Assembly (NCBI GenBank): GCA_050084515.1
Contig: CM114271.1
Span: forward strand, 64,418,001-64,482,000
Length of the DNA stretch: 64,000 nt
Direction of reading: 5' to 3'
Origin: Blasia pusilla
Taxonomy: Eukaryota; Marchantiophyta; Marchantiopsida; Blasiales
Shown here: piece after piece, positions 43,856-55,531 of the stretch
How positions within the stretch are numbered: the first letter of the stretch is position 1
How the letters are laid out: each line of letters begins with the position of its first letter
Program-made: the position numbers and the translations under genes
Notes under the pieces: generated by a model
Told to the model about the DNA's origin: nothing
The model's database searches: none
The model's input: only the letters and a program-made list of their open reading frames with translations

Positions 43856-45485
43856 ACGGGTGGACCTAATTCTTTTTTGCAGACGTGAAGAAACGAGATT
43901 TTTAATCATTCGCATGTGATCATTTCATCTCTTGAATAACACAAGAGGGACGAAAGTAAAATTGCGAGTGTATAAATTAAATTGGTATGATCACCTCGAC
44001 GAGAGAGGATAAATGGTATCCCATTGTTTGATTTCCCACATAGTTGGGGGATAATAAAATTAAAAAACTATTCACTCCTATGAGAAAAATGGCAGCCTAC
44101 CATCATAGGGGGGAAGATAGCGTGGGTGGATGTATATATACATACACTCAAATTTCCAGGCCATCAAAATTTTAATGGATATTAAAAAATAGGGTGCCGT
44201 TGAGATTTATTCATAACTTCAGGAGATGTTCTTATGGAAAGTATAGTATTTAGGAGACCTTATAAGGTGACATGAAAAAATCAACATAAGCTCATATGTT
44301 AGGAGGAAATAACACCAAATTGAACAAAGATATTTAAGAAAAAAAAACATCTTGAAAATATATAATAGCATGGTCCATAATACATCTTGATAAGAACTTC
44401 GATCTCAGCGTGGAAGAAAAATTGACAGACGAGAATAAGTTGTTGTTACAATTCTCCAACTATTTGATTACTTTGGAAATTAGGGTTTTGGGCCTATTTT
44501 TTTGAAGTCTATTTATAGAAAACATTCGATGGATCTAACACAATTTTGCATTAGGGTTCCTGATGCAAGATAAGGTTAGATCATCCTAATAAAATTCTCT
44601 TTGTAAACTACCTACGTCATATAACTATGCTCTTTTCAATATATGAATCGAGACCATCAATTTGGGTTTCTCTTCATGCAAGTGAGTCGTTCAAATTAAT
44701 GGTGCAAAACAAGAAATGGATCTTGAATATCCAACAAAATTATACCTGAATAATTTTGATTATTATATTTGGTATTGGTATGGAGGAAATTAAGAGAATT
44801 GATATCATGATGAAATTGTTGAAGCAAGTTTCATTTGCACTTTTGCCATGATGATTGCAACCTATATGCAAGTCTTGTAAGCCAAAATTAAGTCGCAATA
44901 CAAGTGTACTAGAGTCGTAAATTTTCGAGTCTTGCAATCACATTTTGCTTGGAAAATTGAGAATTGAACTTTCACTTTTTGGCTACAACATAGATCAGAA
45001 GTTCCTTTTTCTTACATTCATTGTATAGTCATAATTGGCTCGCAATAAAATCGTGCTACTCTCAAAAAAAAATTGGCTTTGTGACTCAATTGTAACTCGA
45101 GAGGATCCCAAAGTTTGTAATTTCTAATATTGGGATTTTATTTCATGCTTGCAAAAATATTTCCATTCAATACATGCAAAATTACAATCAAACAAACCAA
45201 ATGATGCAATCAATTAAGTTTTTAGGTATTAATGTATATAAAAATGACGATGAGATGTCATCAATGCTAGTTTTTCACACGCCAATGGAGTATACTTAAT
45301 GTGATGTGCATGCAGGACTACAATAGACTTAAGTTGTAGAACGCCCAAAAATCAAAGATGTCCCAATGGTTCTCGTTGTTGCCCCATTGGTCCACCTTAG
45401 TAAGGCCATGATTGTGTGGTCCTATGTGATGACGCCTACTATAGATAGGCCTCATGTTTCCATTAGGAATACTATCCAACGAGAA
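43856..45485. other. AT-rich stretch without genes
   Basis: All frames are short. No repeat shared with other parts of the window was recognised apart from general TTGCAAGT-type words. Nothing suggests an exon. Confidence 0.3.
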
Positions 45486-45543
45486 CCTTACACTCTCCCT
45501 TAGAGCATCTACCAGTAGATCTCCTCTAAGGGAGAGTGTAAGG
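45486..45543. repeat. Perfect 20-bp inverted repeat
   Basis: CCTTACACTCTCCCTTAGAG (45486-45505) is the exact reverse complement of 45524-45543, with an 18-base spacer. The spacer and flank contain AGAGCATCTACCAGTAGAT, similar to the GAGCATCTCCA ends of plant Harbinger-type MITEs. Possible MITE end or internal fold. Confidence 0.75.
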
Positions 45544-46839
45544 GAGAGCTCTATCAGTAGATTTCCTCGTCCACCAAGTCCCCCTAAAGCTCCTCCTCAC
45601 CATTGCTAGGACGCTATTAAAGCCATCCTCTAAATACTTGTTTCCTCCTACAATGTAGTCCAAGGAGGTATCGGATCCCTCTGAGCCAATAGACGCAGGC
45701 ATTCATACCCATTGTTGCTCCTCCTCCATTTTCAAGTCCACCAAGATGCATAATATCATGTTCCACCATGCATGCAATGTGGAACGAGTATCTTGATTAA
45801 AAATCACTAAATGCAAGAGATTATAATAGTTTTATAGTTTCAAGAATTTACCATCAACGTTAAGAGTTTATGATCAACGAAGACATCTTCCAAGTCGTTG
45901 GGCCTCACTTAAAATTATCTTGTATTTGAGAACTTGAGTACTCTAATACCTCATTAATTGCAACAAGATACCCATATTATCAATCAAGTCTTCTAAAATA
46001 CTAATTAACTATACTAGCTTTTTAGGGTGCTACAAAGTAAGAGATACTTACAAATTCATGTTGGTCGGCAATGCCGCTACTCTCATGATGTCACCAAGCA
46101 TGAGCATAATATCCCAATGGGAAATAACATCCATGATGGGAGTGAGGTACTCTCTATCAGATGTTGTTCCTAATCCACTCCACCCATTCCCATTACCCTA
46201 TCCCTCATTCATTCCCCTCGCAAATACTCTACATTTTGTAGTATAACCATTCCCAAACAAGACAAAAAGAAAGATAAGGTGAGATTGAAAACGAAAAGCT
46301 AGGGCCTTACGGAATCTCACAAAAGGAAGACTAAAGGCACTATAAGCAAAGTTTTGGGGTGAAAAATAATAAATGAGGCATGAATGGAGGGGCATGGGGG
46401 AACTAGTGGTAGAATATTGAGTTTTTTGTTTATTTGCAAATCTACAACTTGCCCATTGTGAGTAAATTTCATGTCCATGCAAGTTTATTTGCAAGTATCA
46501 ATTTTGAATTTTTCATAGCAAGTACCCGTAGATGCTTTCTGGGATTTTTTTCAAGCCTTTTGCAAGTCGATGTAGTTACAAAGTGAAAACGGCTCTCTAG
46601 ACTCTTAAATCTACATAAACTCACAAAGACACGTCTTGTCATAATGGTTTAACATTCGTGTTGCAAATTCACAAATGTTCAACACGAATGAAGTCGCATG
46701 AATGTGACAAATAAGACTCGCAAAAGTGAAATTGCAAGGGAGTTATAAATAAGCCACTCTTGAGAACAAGGTTTAGCATAATATTCAAGATCAAATATTT
46801 GATATGGAATTTTTTGTAACTTTTCAAAAAAATTATGAA
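45544..46839. other. No recognisable gene
   Basis: Short frames only. There is a small inverted repeat CATTCGTGTTG (46653-46663) / CAACACGAATG (46680-46690). Nothing coding was recognised. Confidence 0.3.
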
Positions 46840-46990
46840 ATATTAGGATTTTTGGTTTCCCCATAGGTAAATTAGATGCGATGTCAATAATGGGATGTGC
46901 GATGGAAAATTTGAGATTGAAATTTTTGAAGCTGTCAGAAACTTTACCAAATATTTGGTTTTTGCAAAACCTTGCTCGGGCAAAATGCCA
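46840..46990 (+). repeat. Relative of the fold-back element core
   Basis: The sequence matches about 16255-16400 in the same orientation: TTTTTGGTTTCC, AATGATGGGATGT/AATAATGGGATGT, GAAAAATTTGGGATTGAAT/GGAAAATTTGAGATTGAAA. It lacks the GC-rich ends there. It is an independent fragment of the same family. Confidence 0.6.
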
Positions 46991-48379
46991 AAATGGACTC
47001 ACAGAGTCACAAAGGAACCAATTCAATCCCTCTATTCCTAGTAGTGTTTGTTCATTACAAAGAAAGTATAGCTATCGAGCTAGAAATGGTCTCTAATTTG
47101 CATTCCATTTTCTAGAAGAAAAACGATATTACAAAGAAGCTCTAACTTCTAAGATGATATTTTAACTAAATCATATCTTTGATCTACATTATTATTCACT
47201 ATTCATCTCTGTTGTGAAAAGACACAATAGTCCAGCAATGAGACGTACTTGAGAGTTGGATTTTAAAGGAGTAAAATTTTCCCATTATTTCAATTTATTT
47301 GAAATTTTAAAGTTGTTTAGAAAGTTCATTCAAATTCCTTTCCCAAATTTAGGTGTGATTTTCAATGAGAATTTTATTTAGAGCGAATAATGGGAAATTG
47401 TATTTTTTTGAAAATAAGGTGAAAGTTTTTCCTAATAGGAGAAGGGGGCATGATCGAGGAAAGATTCTTAAATGAGGAACATGGATATTTTTCAAAATGA
47501 TGATGAAATTTTTTCCCTAATATCTACCAATGAAACTTGTTAGATTTTGGTTTCGTTTTAGGTTTGTCCTTCAACACACCACTCCTACCCATCTCCTTCA
47601 AGGTATCATGTGTTACCATGAAAAATGTCACTTGAAGAAATAAGGATAAAACCTCACCAAAAAAACCATGTTGTCACATGCATAAACCATTTGGGGGCAA
47701 AGGAAGACTATTTGAACTTACATGATGCAGGATTAGGAATTATCAAAAAGTAGAATAAATACTTTTTAGATTTTTTATTGTCAATGAAAATATGCACACC
47801 TATAAAAATTGAAGAGAAGAAAACAGGTTTAACAAGTTTCTTTGATATATTTTGAAAATTTGCAAAATAACCGAGCCATAGTTAGAAATGCAAGAGTCTA
47901 AAAAAACTACTCAAGCCCCAACAAGGTACCAAGGAAAGTATCCTAAGAAACCTCGTTTTCCATAGCTCTCAAAACGTAAGGCATTTGGAGTAAAGTACAA
48001 TCAGCCATAACATTACCAAGGGTTTAGTTAGAGCACTTGGTATAGAGATTAGAAACCATGTCTCTTTAGTGGGTGAAGGTGCAAAAGTTTATTGCTTAAT
48101 TGGATATTCACTTCAGCATATTTTAAATGGATCCTTACATGTCTAAAATATGTCAATAAAACAAAAAGCTAATTCTTTGAGTGGGGCGGGCACATTCAAA
48201 GAAAATTCATTAAAGATTTCATCCATAAAATCATGAATTGTAATGTACCATAGAAAAAACTTGTAGTAGAATGGATTATCAAACTTAGAATTATTTTTCA
48301 TGGAGTAACCACTCTTCCAATCTTGTTCCTTACGACAACCATTTCTCATCGCGCCACAACCCCACAAAATAGCAACAAG
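46991..48379. other. AT-rich stretch before copy B
   Basis: No gene or known repeat was recognised. Frames are short and AT-rich on both strands. Confidence 0.3.
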
Positions 48380-48540
48380 GATAGAGAGTTTGGATTTGAC
48401 TGTAGGGGAGCAACCATTTATTGCATCATAGCAACCACGGATATCCATGCGAGAGAGTCCTAGAGTAGTCACGATGGAGACTACGGAGCCATATATGGGC
48501 CCTAAGTTGATAGGAGGAGGTGTTTTGACGATTGCCATAG

Positions 48541-49260
48541 GCTGAAGCTCTCGCTAAAGCTACATCCAGGCAAGTGCAAGTTCTTTTATGTCCTGCTTGA
48601 GTACTTGGGTCATAAGATATACCTTTGGTGGCCTTGGTGTGCAACAGACAAAGGTAGAGGCTATCTCACTTATTCCATGCCCTATAGATGTGAGTCGAGT
48701 TTGATAATGCATTCATGGGATTGGCGAGACTTTATCGACGGTAGGTCAAGGGTTTTAATTCGATTGCAAAGCCACCAACCTTGATGACCAAGATGGATCA
48801 CCAATCGCATTGGGGATATAAGCAAGAGAGAGCATTTTAGCCGCTCAAGGACTCATTGACGTCCGCACCTTTATTGAGGAGACTTGTTAGGGGGCGTCCT
48901 TTCCAATTGCATATAGATTGGAGTATGTTGGGGTCTTGGAGCATTTCTCCCCCAACATGACGATGAGGGTAGAGAGATCGTGGTGGCTTATGCTATCCGT
49001 TCAAACAACGCTGAAAAGGCAAAGTATAGATCGTATGAGGACGAGTGCTTGGTTGCAGTGTGGGTTATTGCGCATTTTAGGAGTTACTTATTGGAAATCC
49101 CTTTACCATCACTACTGATCATCAACTACTTAAGTGTATGATGATCCGACAAGCTTACAAGGAAGCTTGCGAGGTGGGCTCTATTACTACATGAGTATGA
49201 CTATCATGTGGTACATCTTGGACTCTCAACCAAGATGTGGTTAGTTTGAGCGGTAATCCA
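48541..49260 (+). pseudogene. RT end and RNase H of copy B
   Basis: The last RT motif reads LHPGKCKFFYVLLEYLGHK (about 48567-48620). The tether follows, and RNase H (YASRS-like region, YEDECLVAVWVI and TDHQLL) runs to about 49140. It is out of frame in several places. Where copy A has TAG at 26193 this copy has CAG (48645-48647), and where A has TAG at 26367 it has CAA (48823-48825). Confidence 0.7.
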
Positions 49261-49439
49261 TGCCCAAGTCAGATGCATGCGACTAGAGCTCGTTGACATG
49301 TAGAGAGTGATGAGGAGATGGTGTTTGGATGGGACACGTCAGTCTATATTTGCTTGTTGGCTATGGGAAGCCAAAGTGTTAAGACTTTGATAGAGAGTCC
49401 TTAGATCTAGAGGCTGGATTAGTCGTGGAGTACATGCAT

Positions 49440-50510
49440 ATTGGCAACGTTGCAAGCCCTGAGGATACTAGAGAGCGAGATCAGATCCTACAGCAAGCCA
49501 GACGGATCCGATGGGAGGAGATGCACGTATTGCAAGTCTAAAAAGATGGTAGAGTACGCATAGTGCATAGTGCCTCATTCTTTGCAGAGATAACATTTGG
49601 TGAAGCATGCCCACGAGGACTTTCGTCACTATGGAGTGAAGTGGACAAACAACTTGCTCCAGATATAATATTGGTGGCGAGGCATATAGGCTAACGTTTA
49701 GAATTTTTTGCTAGATGTATGGTGTATGAGCGGGACCGAGCATTGTTCAATGCTCCGATTCTATAATTGTATCCATTTTTTATCATGGATTTAGGTTATA
49801 GATGGAGTTTGGATTTTGCAGGACCTTTACCTTTGATGAAGTGTCATAGTTGTTATGGGTTGTGATGCTCAAACACTTCTTAAAGTGGTAGAGTTGGTTG
49901 CACTGCCTAACAAAGCAAATGAGGAAGTAGTATATGCCTTCCTAGATAGAGTGTTGAGTGATTATGGCCCACCAACTGAGGTGTAGACAGAGTAGGGTAT
50001 AGAGTATTGCAAGGAGTTTCAGGGCTTGTGTGATTGCACATTCATCGACCATCCCACTATTTTACAAGATTATCTTGAGGCGCATGGACTGGTGGAGTGA
50101 GTTTTTTGACGGTGAAGAGAGGTTTATGCAAGTATAGCTTACAAAGAGGTCATCTAGAAGATTGGGACCTAAAGTTGCCATGGTTAACGATGGGATATAG
50201 ATTTAGTAGGCAGACATCCTTAGCATCTTTCTCACCGTACTTATTGCCTTGTGGCTGAGAGTCTGATTTACCTACGGCCACTCGTCGTGATGAGAGTGAG
50301 GTTTTAAACCTCGATGACCTTGATGTATGGATTTGAGCATGTTCTCAAAGGGATGAGTTTTTTCAAAAGTTATACCCATGGCGTTTAAGAACTTGACAAT
50401 TGCGAAACATCGGGATACCTTGAGGTATGCGACTATTCGGGAGTGGTTATCGACCAACGATCCGGAGGTTCCATCACTGAGACTATGTCTACTTGTAGTA
50501 GACAACACCT
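49440..50510 (+). pseudogene. Integrase of copy B
   Basis: Fragments include KHAHEDFRHYGVKWT (zinc-finger His pair), QYWWRGI, RCMVYERDRALF (one finger Cys now Tyr), RWSLDFAGPLPLMKCHS (first catalytic Asp) and a degraded second site near 49990. The latter reads Glu-stop-Gly where the family has Asp-Gln-Gly. The C-terminal part (TLRYATI, DYVYL) ends at two stops, 50496-50501. It is not functional. Confidence 0.7.
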
Positions 50511-50559
50511 ACGACATAGGATGTGACTGTAGGGAACATCATCTTGAGAGTGCGAGATT

Positions 50560-50850
50560 CTTTGCCATCTAGTATTCTCTTAATGGAGGGGCGCGATGGT
50601 ATGCTTTGGAAAGACCATGTGCGTAACTGTGCGTAATTTCATCTTCCTAACATTGACAGTAAAATTGATCCAAGCTTAGCAATGGTTCTTGCAGGCTTAC
50701 GTTGCATGTTGTGTGGTTCTGCCTGTGGTGCAGCCACAATGCTAGTTTGTGATGGATGTTTGAGAGGGTGGCACATGGTATTTTTTACGTTAACTCTCAC
50801 TAGGATTATTCGGGGATGATGGATATGCCCCATATGTGCATAGAGTAGAT
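50560..50850 (+). pseudogene. PHD-like tail of copy B
   Basis: In the same place as in A, the sequence reads LRCMLCGSACGAATMLVCDG followed by CLRGWHMVFF and, after a stop, WICPICA. Here the fourth zinc ligand is Cys (CDGC), while A has Ser. Independent preservation of the spacing in two copies supports a real C-terminal domain. Confidence 0.65.
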
Positions 50851-52356
50851 ACTAGGTCATCATAAATGATAGATCCTTATTTATGTTTGTAACGTGGATG
50901 ATAAGAATGCGACAAATGATGAGATCATATGAGCACCTTGTCTTTTTGCTTTTAGCATCTTGGAAATGTGTGTCATGGTAGGTAGGGATAGATGGTTATC
51001 TGGAGTTAGAAGGACCTAACCATCGATTTTTAGATGTCATGAATTAGTATAATATGCCATAAGTTAGTATGGTATGTTAAGCGTATTATTAGTACACTTT
51101 TCCAGTTACATGTTCAAGTTGTAGTTGTGTAAGTAACTTGCAACTAATGTGCACTAATGTTCGTTCTTTACTTCCAATACACTTGCAATTAGTCCACAAC
51201 CTTCACTTGCAAAATAGTGGATATGGCACCTATGAATTTTTTGAATGGCAAGAAAAAACCTTGAAATTTTATAAAAAAAATATCTCAAATTTTTGGTTTG
51301 GAATATTCTTAAGTGGTGCTAGTCAGTTTCTTGCAAGTGCATTATGTGTAGGAGACGTTCATAGACCATGCACTTCTAGGGAGGGGGGGTTCAAAAAGTT
51401 GTTTTGCAAGTCCTAATGTGGCTTGGATCACTACTTTGTGAATGTACCACAAGTCCTTTTTTACCAATATCAAATTTGTGTATATTTTGCAATATATTGT
51501 GATAGCCCTTGATGGAGGGTATCCAACACAAAATTTGAGATGGAATATTCAATTGCTAGATCAAATAGGATCGCTGATAATTATAAATCCTTTTTAAAAC
51601 ACTATGCAATGGCATGCCAAGCTAATAATGATTAGCATCGAGGGTAAGAAGCGAGTTAGAAAAGAAGGACTTCAAAAAAATTTGAATGAGTGAAGACGGA
51701 TTCGAACTTGCTTATCTATAAAGATAAGAAGGGCTTCGTTCATTGCATCATAGTCAGTTCCATGCTAGGAAAGGCAACAATAAATCTATAATTTTTTTCT
51801 TTATCCGAAATGGATACCTATAGTTAAACTAACTTGACCATATGTTAGAAGTCATGAGGATGAAGTGTCGCAAACCTTAAGGGGGTGGGCTATTGATGAA
51901 AAACCCAAACCTTTTGAAGAATTTCTTTATAAAGTGTTGGTTGAGGGCTTGATGGGGGGTTAAATGGGATTCATTTCAGAATAAAACCAAGAGTGGAATC
52001 GTGACCAACAGCAAACCTTTTTCATACATGGGATGGTGTGAGGATTAGGAATAAGCTAAGAGCACGTATACGCTAGTAGAACTTCGTACTAAGTGATGGG
52101 GTCCCGGGAGCAAGAATTGAAACCAGAGCGTAGAATATTTGAACTGCCCCATGCCATACTCCCAAGGGAGACGTTGATGAAGTTGTCGGTTCTTAGAAGT
52201 CAATTTCTTATTAAAATGCCATCAGACTTTCCTCTATTCACCCCCCTTATCGAAAATATAATTAGCGGAATTATGGACTTACAAATAAACACGTCCGGTC
52301 CGGTGTTTATGACAGCTGACTTAAATCCCTAATTCTCCGCTCGACGTAGACTTGTT

Positions 52357-52390
52357 TGCCCGGTTCCTCCTTGGGAGGAGGGACCGGGCA
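52357..52390. repeat. GC-rich hairpin
   Basis: TGCCCGGTTCCTCC (52357-52370) pairs with GGAGGAGGGACCGGGCA (ends 52390), with one bulge and a short TTGG loop. It is a strong fold in noncoding DNA. Confidence 0.7.
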
Positions 52391-52649
52391 CGATTGCCGG
52401 TTATAGTTCCCACCCGTGAAGTCCAAAACGGGAGAGTAGTAGTCAAGCATAACAAGAAGTCGTGAATCCATGGGAATTAGGTCAAGCTCGTTTGTTTTGG
52501 CCAGGGATGACTAACTTATTCCATGGTAGTAAATTTGAAAGGCTTGTTTCTTTCTCGGACATTTTGTAGGTAATTTATCCTCTTTACTATATCGAAACTC
52601 TGGACACACAACTCGATACGTTTCATTATTTAATATTCTTCTAGAAAGA

Positions 52650-52680
52650 GAGCTTTACCACTTATCTAGTGGTAAAGCTC
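52650..52680. repeat. Perfect 13-bp hairpin
   Basis: GAGCTTTACCACT (52650-52662) and its exact complement (52668-52680) flank a 5-base loop. No gene is attached. Confidence 0.8.
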
Positions 52681-54880
52681 ATTGCTGGTGGTATTTTAGA
52701 ATTTCGTCAAGTGAGGATTACTTTTCATTTCTAGTCATGCATATTTTTTTAAGGTGCTCCTCAACTTGACACGCGTCACTAAATTTCTTTCCAAATCCAA
52801 AGTACTGTGATCCCGGTAAGTAGGGGTCATACAGTGATACTAGAGTGTCTCGTGCACAGCACGGATGAACTTCAAAGGTTAGCGTCTCCTGTGATCCTTT
52901 CCTCATTTTCTCCTCTTAACTTAACTTCCTCCTAAGAGTGGAGAGCTGTTCCGGGCTCCTAGTCGAGAAATCCGAGGCGACGTCAGCTCCAAACGAGACG
53001 TGGGTGCAACTTGTTCTGAATCCTCAGCTCGTACGCCCGTACTTACTTACGAGTAAATGATTGTTCAACTTCAATTTCTTGAACCCCTCCCAATCCCATC
53101 GTTGCTCGTGAGACTTTCAGAGCTGTCCATCCCCGAGGGCCAGCGGGTGGGCGTGAAGTACATGTAAGTCCCGGGTCCTTCCAGCATCATCCAGAGTGCT
53201 GACACTCGATCTTGCCATGGGCCAGGACCCCAACGCTTACTTGCGCTGGCTGCATCCGGTCAATGGCATTTTTCCACACCTTCCATCTCTCCGTCGAGAA
53301 CAGACCGAGAGGACGCTTGAGTGAACCACCTCCGAAAATGAGAGAAGAACGGAAGATCATGATGCATTACAGATTGGATCCCCTATTATTGCTCGACTTT
53401 CGGTGAATTCTGGACATCTCTGAAAGTCACCAGATCGAATTCAATTTCTACAACTTCATGGACCCGGAAGAAGAGCGATCCCATTCGCATTGAATGATCC
53501 CTTCGGATTGCCATGACTCGGAACATCTCTGGATGGAAATAAGTTGACTGCACGTGCTTCATCTTTGGTATGTTTTGGAGTTTGGAGTGGACTTCATTCC
53601 GTCGCGAGATTTTGCCTCTCGCGACTGCATGTTACTGATCGAGCTTTAGGCTTAACTCAGCCTGGTGCTGGCCCTCTGAGCGAATCCTGATGAGATGGTC
53701 GACTGTACGGGGCACGAATTCGCTTCACTGAGTAAGTTTCGCAGGTGTACGTACGATGAAGAATCTCGTATTTCAAGACCGCACGTGAGATTCAGCCGAA
53801 ATTGTTAAAATTCCTAGATCAACACATGATCTGGACAAGGTAAACTCCCAAAATTGGACGCATGTTCACCTCTCCGATTGTCAATTTTGAACTTTTGCAA
53901 CGGAACAGGTTCAGTTGCCCAGTCCCTCCCAACAAGATTCGTTGGTGAGTGTGCGTCGCGTAGATATTCCCATTCAACCACGATATATTCGGGTTCAACC
54001 ACGAGACAGCGCTTTCCAGTTGTACGTGAACTCGGATTCCATAGTCACACACTTCAAGGTCTCCAGTAAAAGGACAGGAATATCCACAGTACAAGTAGTA
54101 GTTCTAAATGCATCTTTCGAGGAATTCGGAGATGGAAACTTTTCTGTATCCAGCTGCCACTCGTCCCTAGCGCCAGATTGAGACCTCACGAGAGCGGGAG
54201 AGTACAAAATTAAGGACGTGCTCGACTCGAGCTAGATCCCTACGGACGCATCCCAGGTGAGAGTGGACAGCTCCCACCTGGATGATTCCACTCTCGCCTA
54301 CAAGCCTATGGCGAATGTTTGTGAATCAGCCTCCACGCTTTGGATTTATTTATTTTTTTAAGTAGGCCATATCGATTGACCAGGCCACAGTGCACCAATT
54401 ATTGATTGATCTCCGCTTCTTCTCTGTCCCCGAGCAATCATGTGAGCTCGGATAAGTTGCTCGTCTTCTTACTCGAGATTTCTAAATCTACTCATAGCTT
54501 GGCGCGTCTCTATTCATGTATATAAATACGGTTAGGATTAAGATTAGGCTGTCCCATCCCCGACGATCTCGTCATATGAGACTTCTTCGAGTTAGTGTTC
54601 ATCACTCGGTCTTTTCCTCGATTGATTGTGAGGATGTCTTTAATTCACTTCGTGAATCCGGTCCATGTCATGTACATTACCTGAGTTTTGGGCACCCTAA
54701 ATGCGTATCTTATTGAGTGAATTATTGTCATGAATTGGGGGTAGGACGAATGATCCGAGTGAGGATGGAACCGATGATCTTATTTCATGGCCATCCAATT
54801 TCATCTTCCTAATCTTCGTTGTTGGGAGTTATGTCTACCGTGAGAATGACAATTACAAATGTATATTGAGAAGGTTCACC

Positions 54881-54988
54881 TCGTGGGTTCACTAATTTTG
54901 TTTCTTTGACTTCTTAAAGTTAAAGTTAAGGATGTCATCTTTTAACCCTCGTGGGTTCACTAACTTTGTTTCTTTGACTTCTTAAAGT
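54881..54988 (+). repeat. 68-bp tandem duplication (1.6 units)
   Basis: TCGTGGGTTCACTAA at 54881 recurs at 54949. Both copies continue through TTTGTTTCTTTGACTTCTTA with a single difference in the first 40 bases. The near-identity points to a recent duplication. Confidence 0.8.
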
Positions 54989-55126
54989 TCCTGTTCACGG
55001 AAATGCTTTCTTAATCGTCGAAGTGTGCACCTTTTCCGTGACATCGTACCTTTTCTCCAACAATCATAATATCCCTCGTGCATTTAAATAGTCCTCGCTG
55101 GAATATACAAACTAATCTACATTTCT

Positions 55127-55531
55127 TTATTGTCCTCCCATTGGAGAGGGGTGCCAAGATTGCATGCATCGCTTATCCACGTACTCATGAACCATTTGAA
55201 ACACCCCCTTCTCCAACGACGTAGAGTAACGCAACCTCTCCGGTAACCCCCGCTGCTTTTTGAATCGAGGAAAGTTAAGGGGAAGGGACGGTAGGCAGCT
55301 GGGGCCAGGGAACGTAGGGAAAGATCGAGGCTTCTGATCCAATCGTGTTTGACTCCACCGCCAAGTTAGAGGTCGCGAGATCGACGGAAGCGGATGGAGA
55401 GCCTCTGGACTCGAACTATTCACGAGTGGCGAATCGTCAAGCGATCCATTTCCCCCGACGTTTCTCATCGAACCGCGATTTCCCGACACCGAGGCAGCAG
55501 AATCCACCGCCCGCCGACCTGCGATTACCAC
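55127..55531 (-). CDS. Unrecognised ORF, 134 codons
   Basis: The frame starts with ATG and is uninterrupted, in DNA with less AT than its surroundings. The N-terminal half is Ser/Arg/Pro-rich. The C-terminal half ends RLRYSTSLEKGVFQMVHEYV and then a Cys/Trp-containing tail. I do not recognise a family. An opposite-strand frame of similar length overlaps it, so chance is a real possibility. Confidence 0.15.
   Translation of the reverse strand: MVIAGRRAVDSAASVSGNRGSMRNVGGNGSLDDSPLVNSSSPEALHPLPSISRPLTWRWSQTRLDQKPRSFPTFPGPSCLPSLPLNFPRFKKQRGLPERLRYSTSLEKGVFQMVHEYVDKRCMQSWHPSPMGGQ

Larger units (their letters stand above)
48380..51030 (+). mobile_element. Ty3/gypsy element copy B (internally deleted, 3' half)
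   Basis: The copy matches A from about 24290 onwards. It includes the DNMT-RT linker end (48423-48516), the last part of RT, RNase H, integrase, the PHD-like tail and 3' UTR. Relative to A it lacks 24416-26072, which holds most of RT and the solo LTR. The break lies in GGAG repeats (48513-48520), suggesting a deletion by short homology. No DNMT domain, gag or LTR is present, and its left edge fades into AT-rich DNA. It is more decayed than A, with many frameshifts, but it is useful for reading ancestral codons. Confidence 0.85.
51031..54880. other. No recognisable gene; two hairpins
   Basis: From 51 to 52 kb the DNA is AT-rich, and from about 52.3 kb it resembles the unique DNA around the host genes. 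Frames such as 53915-54181 have no known domain. Two strong hairpins are listed separately. A small unrecognised exon cannot be excluded. Confidence 0.3.

Noticed and set aside
53915-54181. Plus-strand frame with alternating hydrophobic residues
   Set aside because: Overlapped by a similar minus-strand frame and with no known family, so neither can be preferred.
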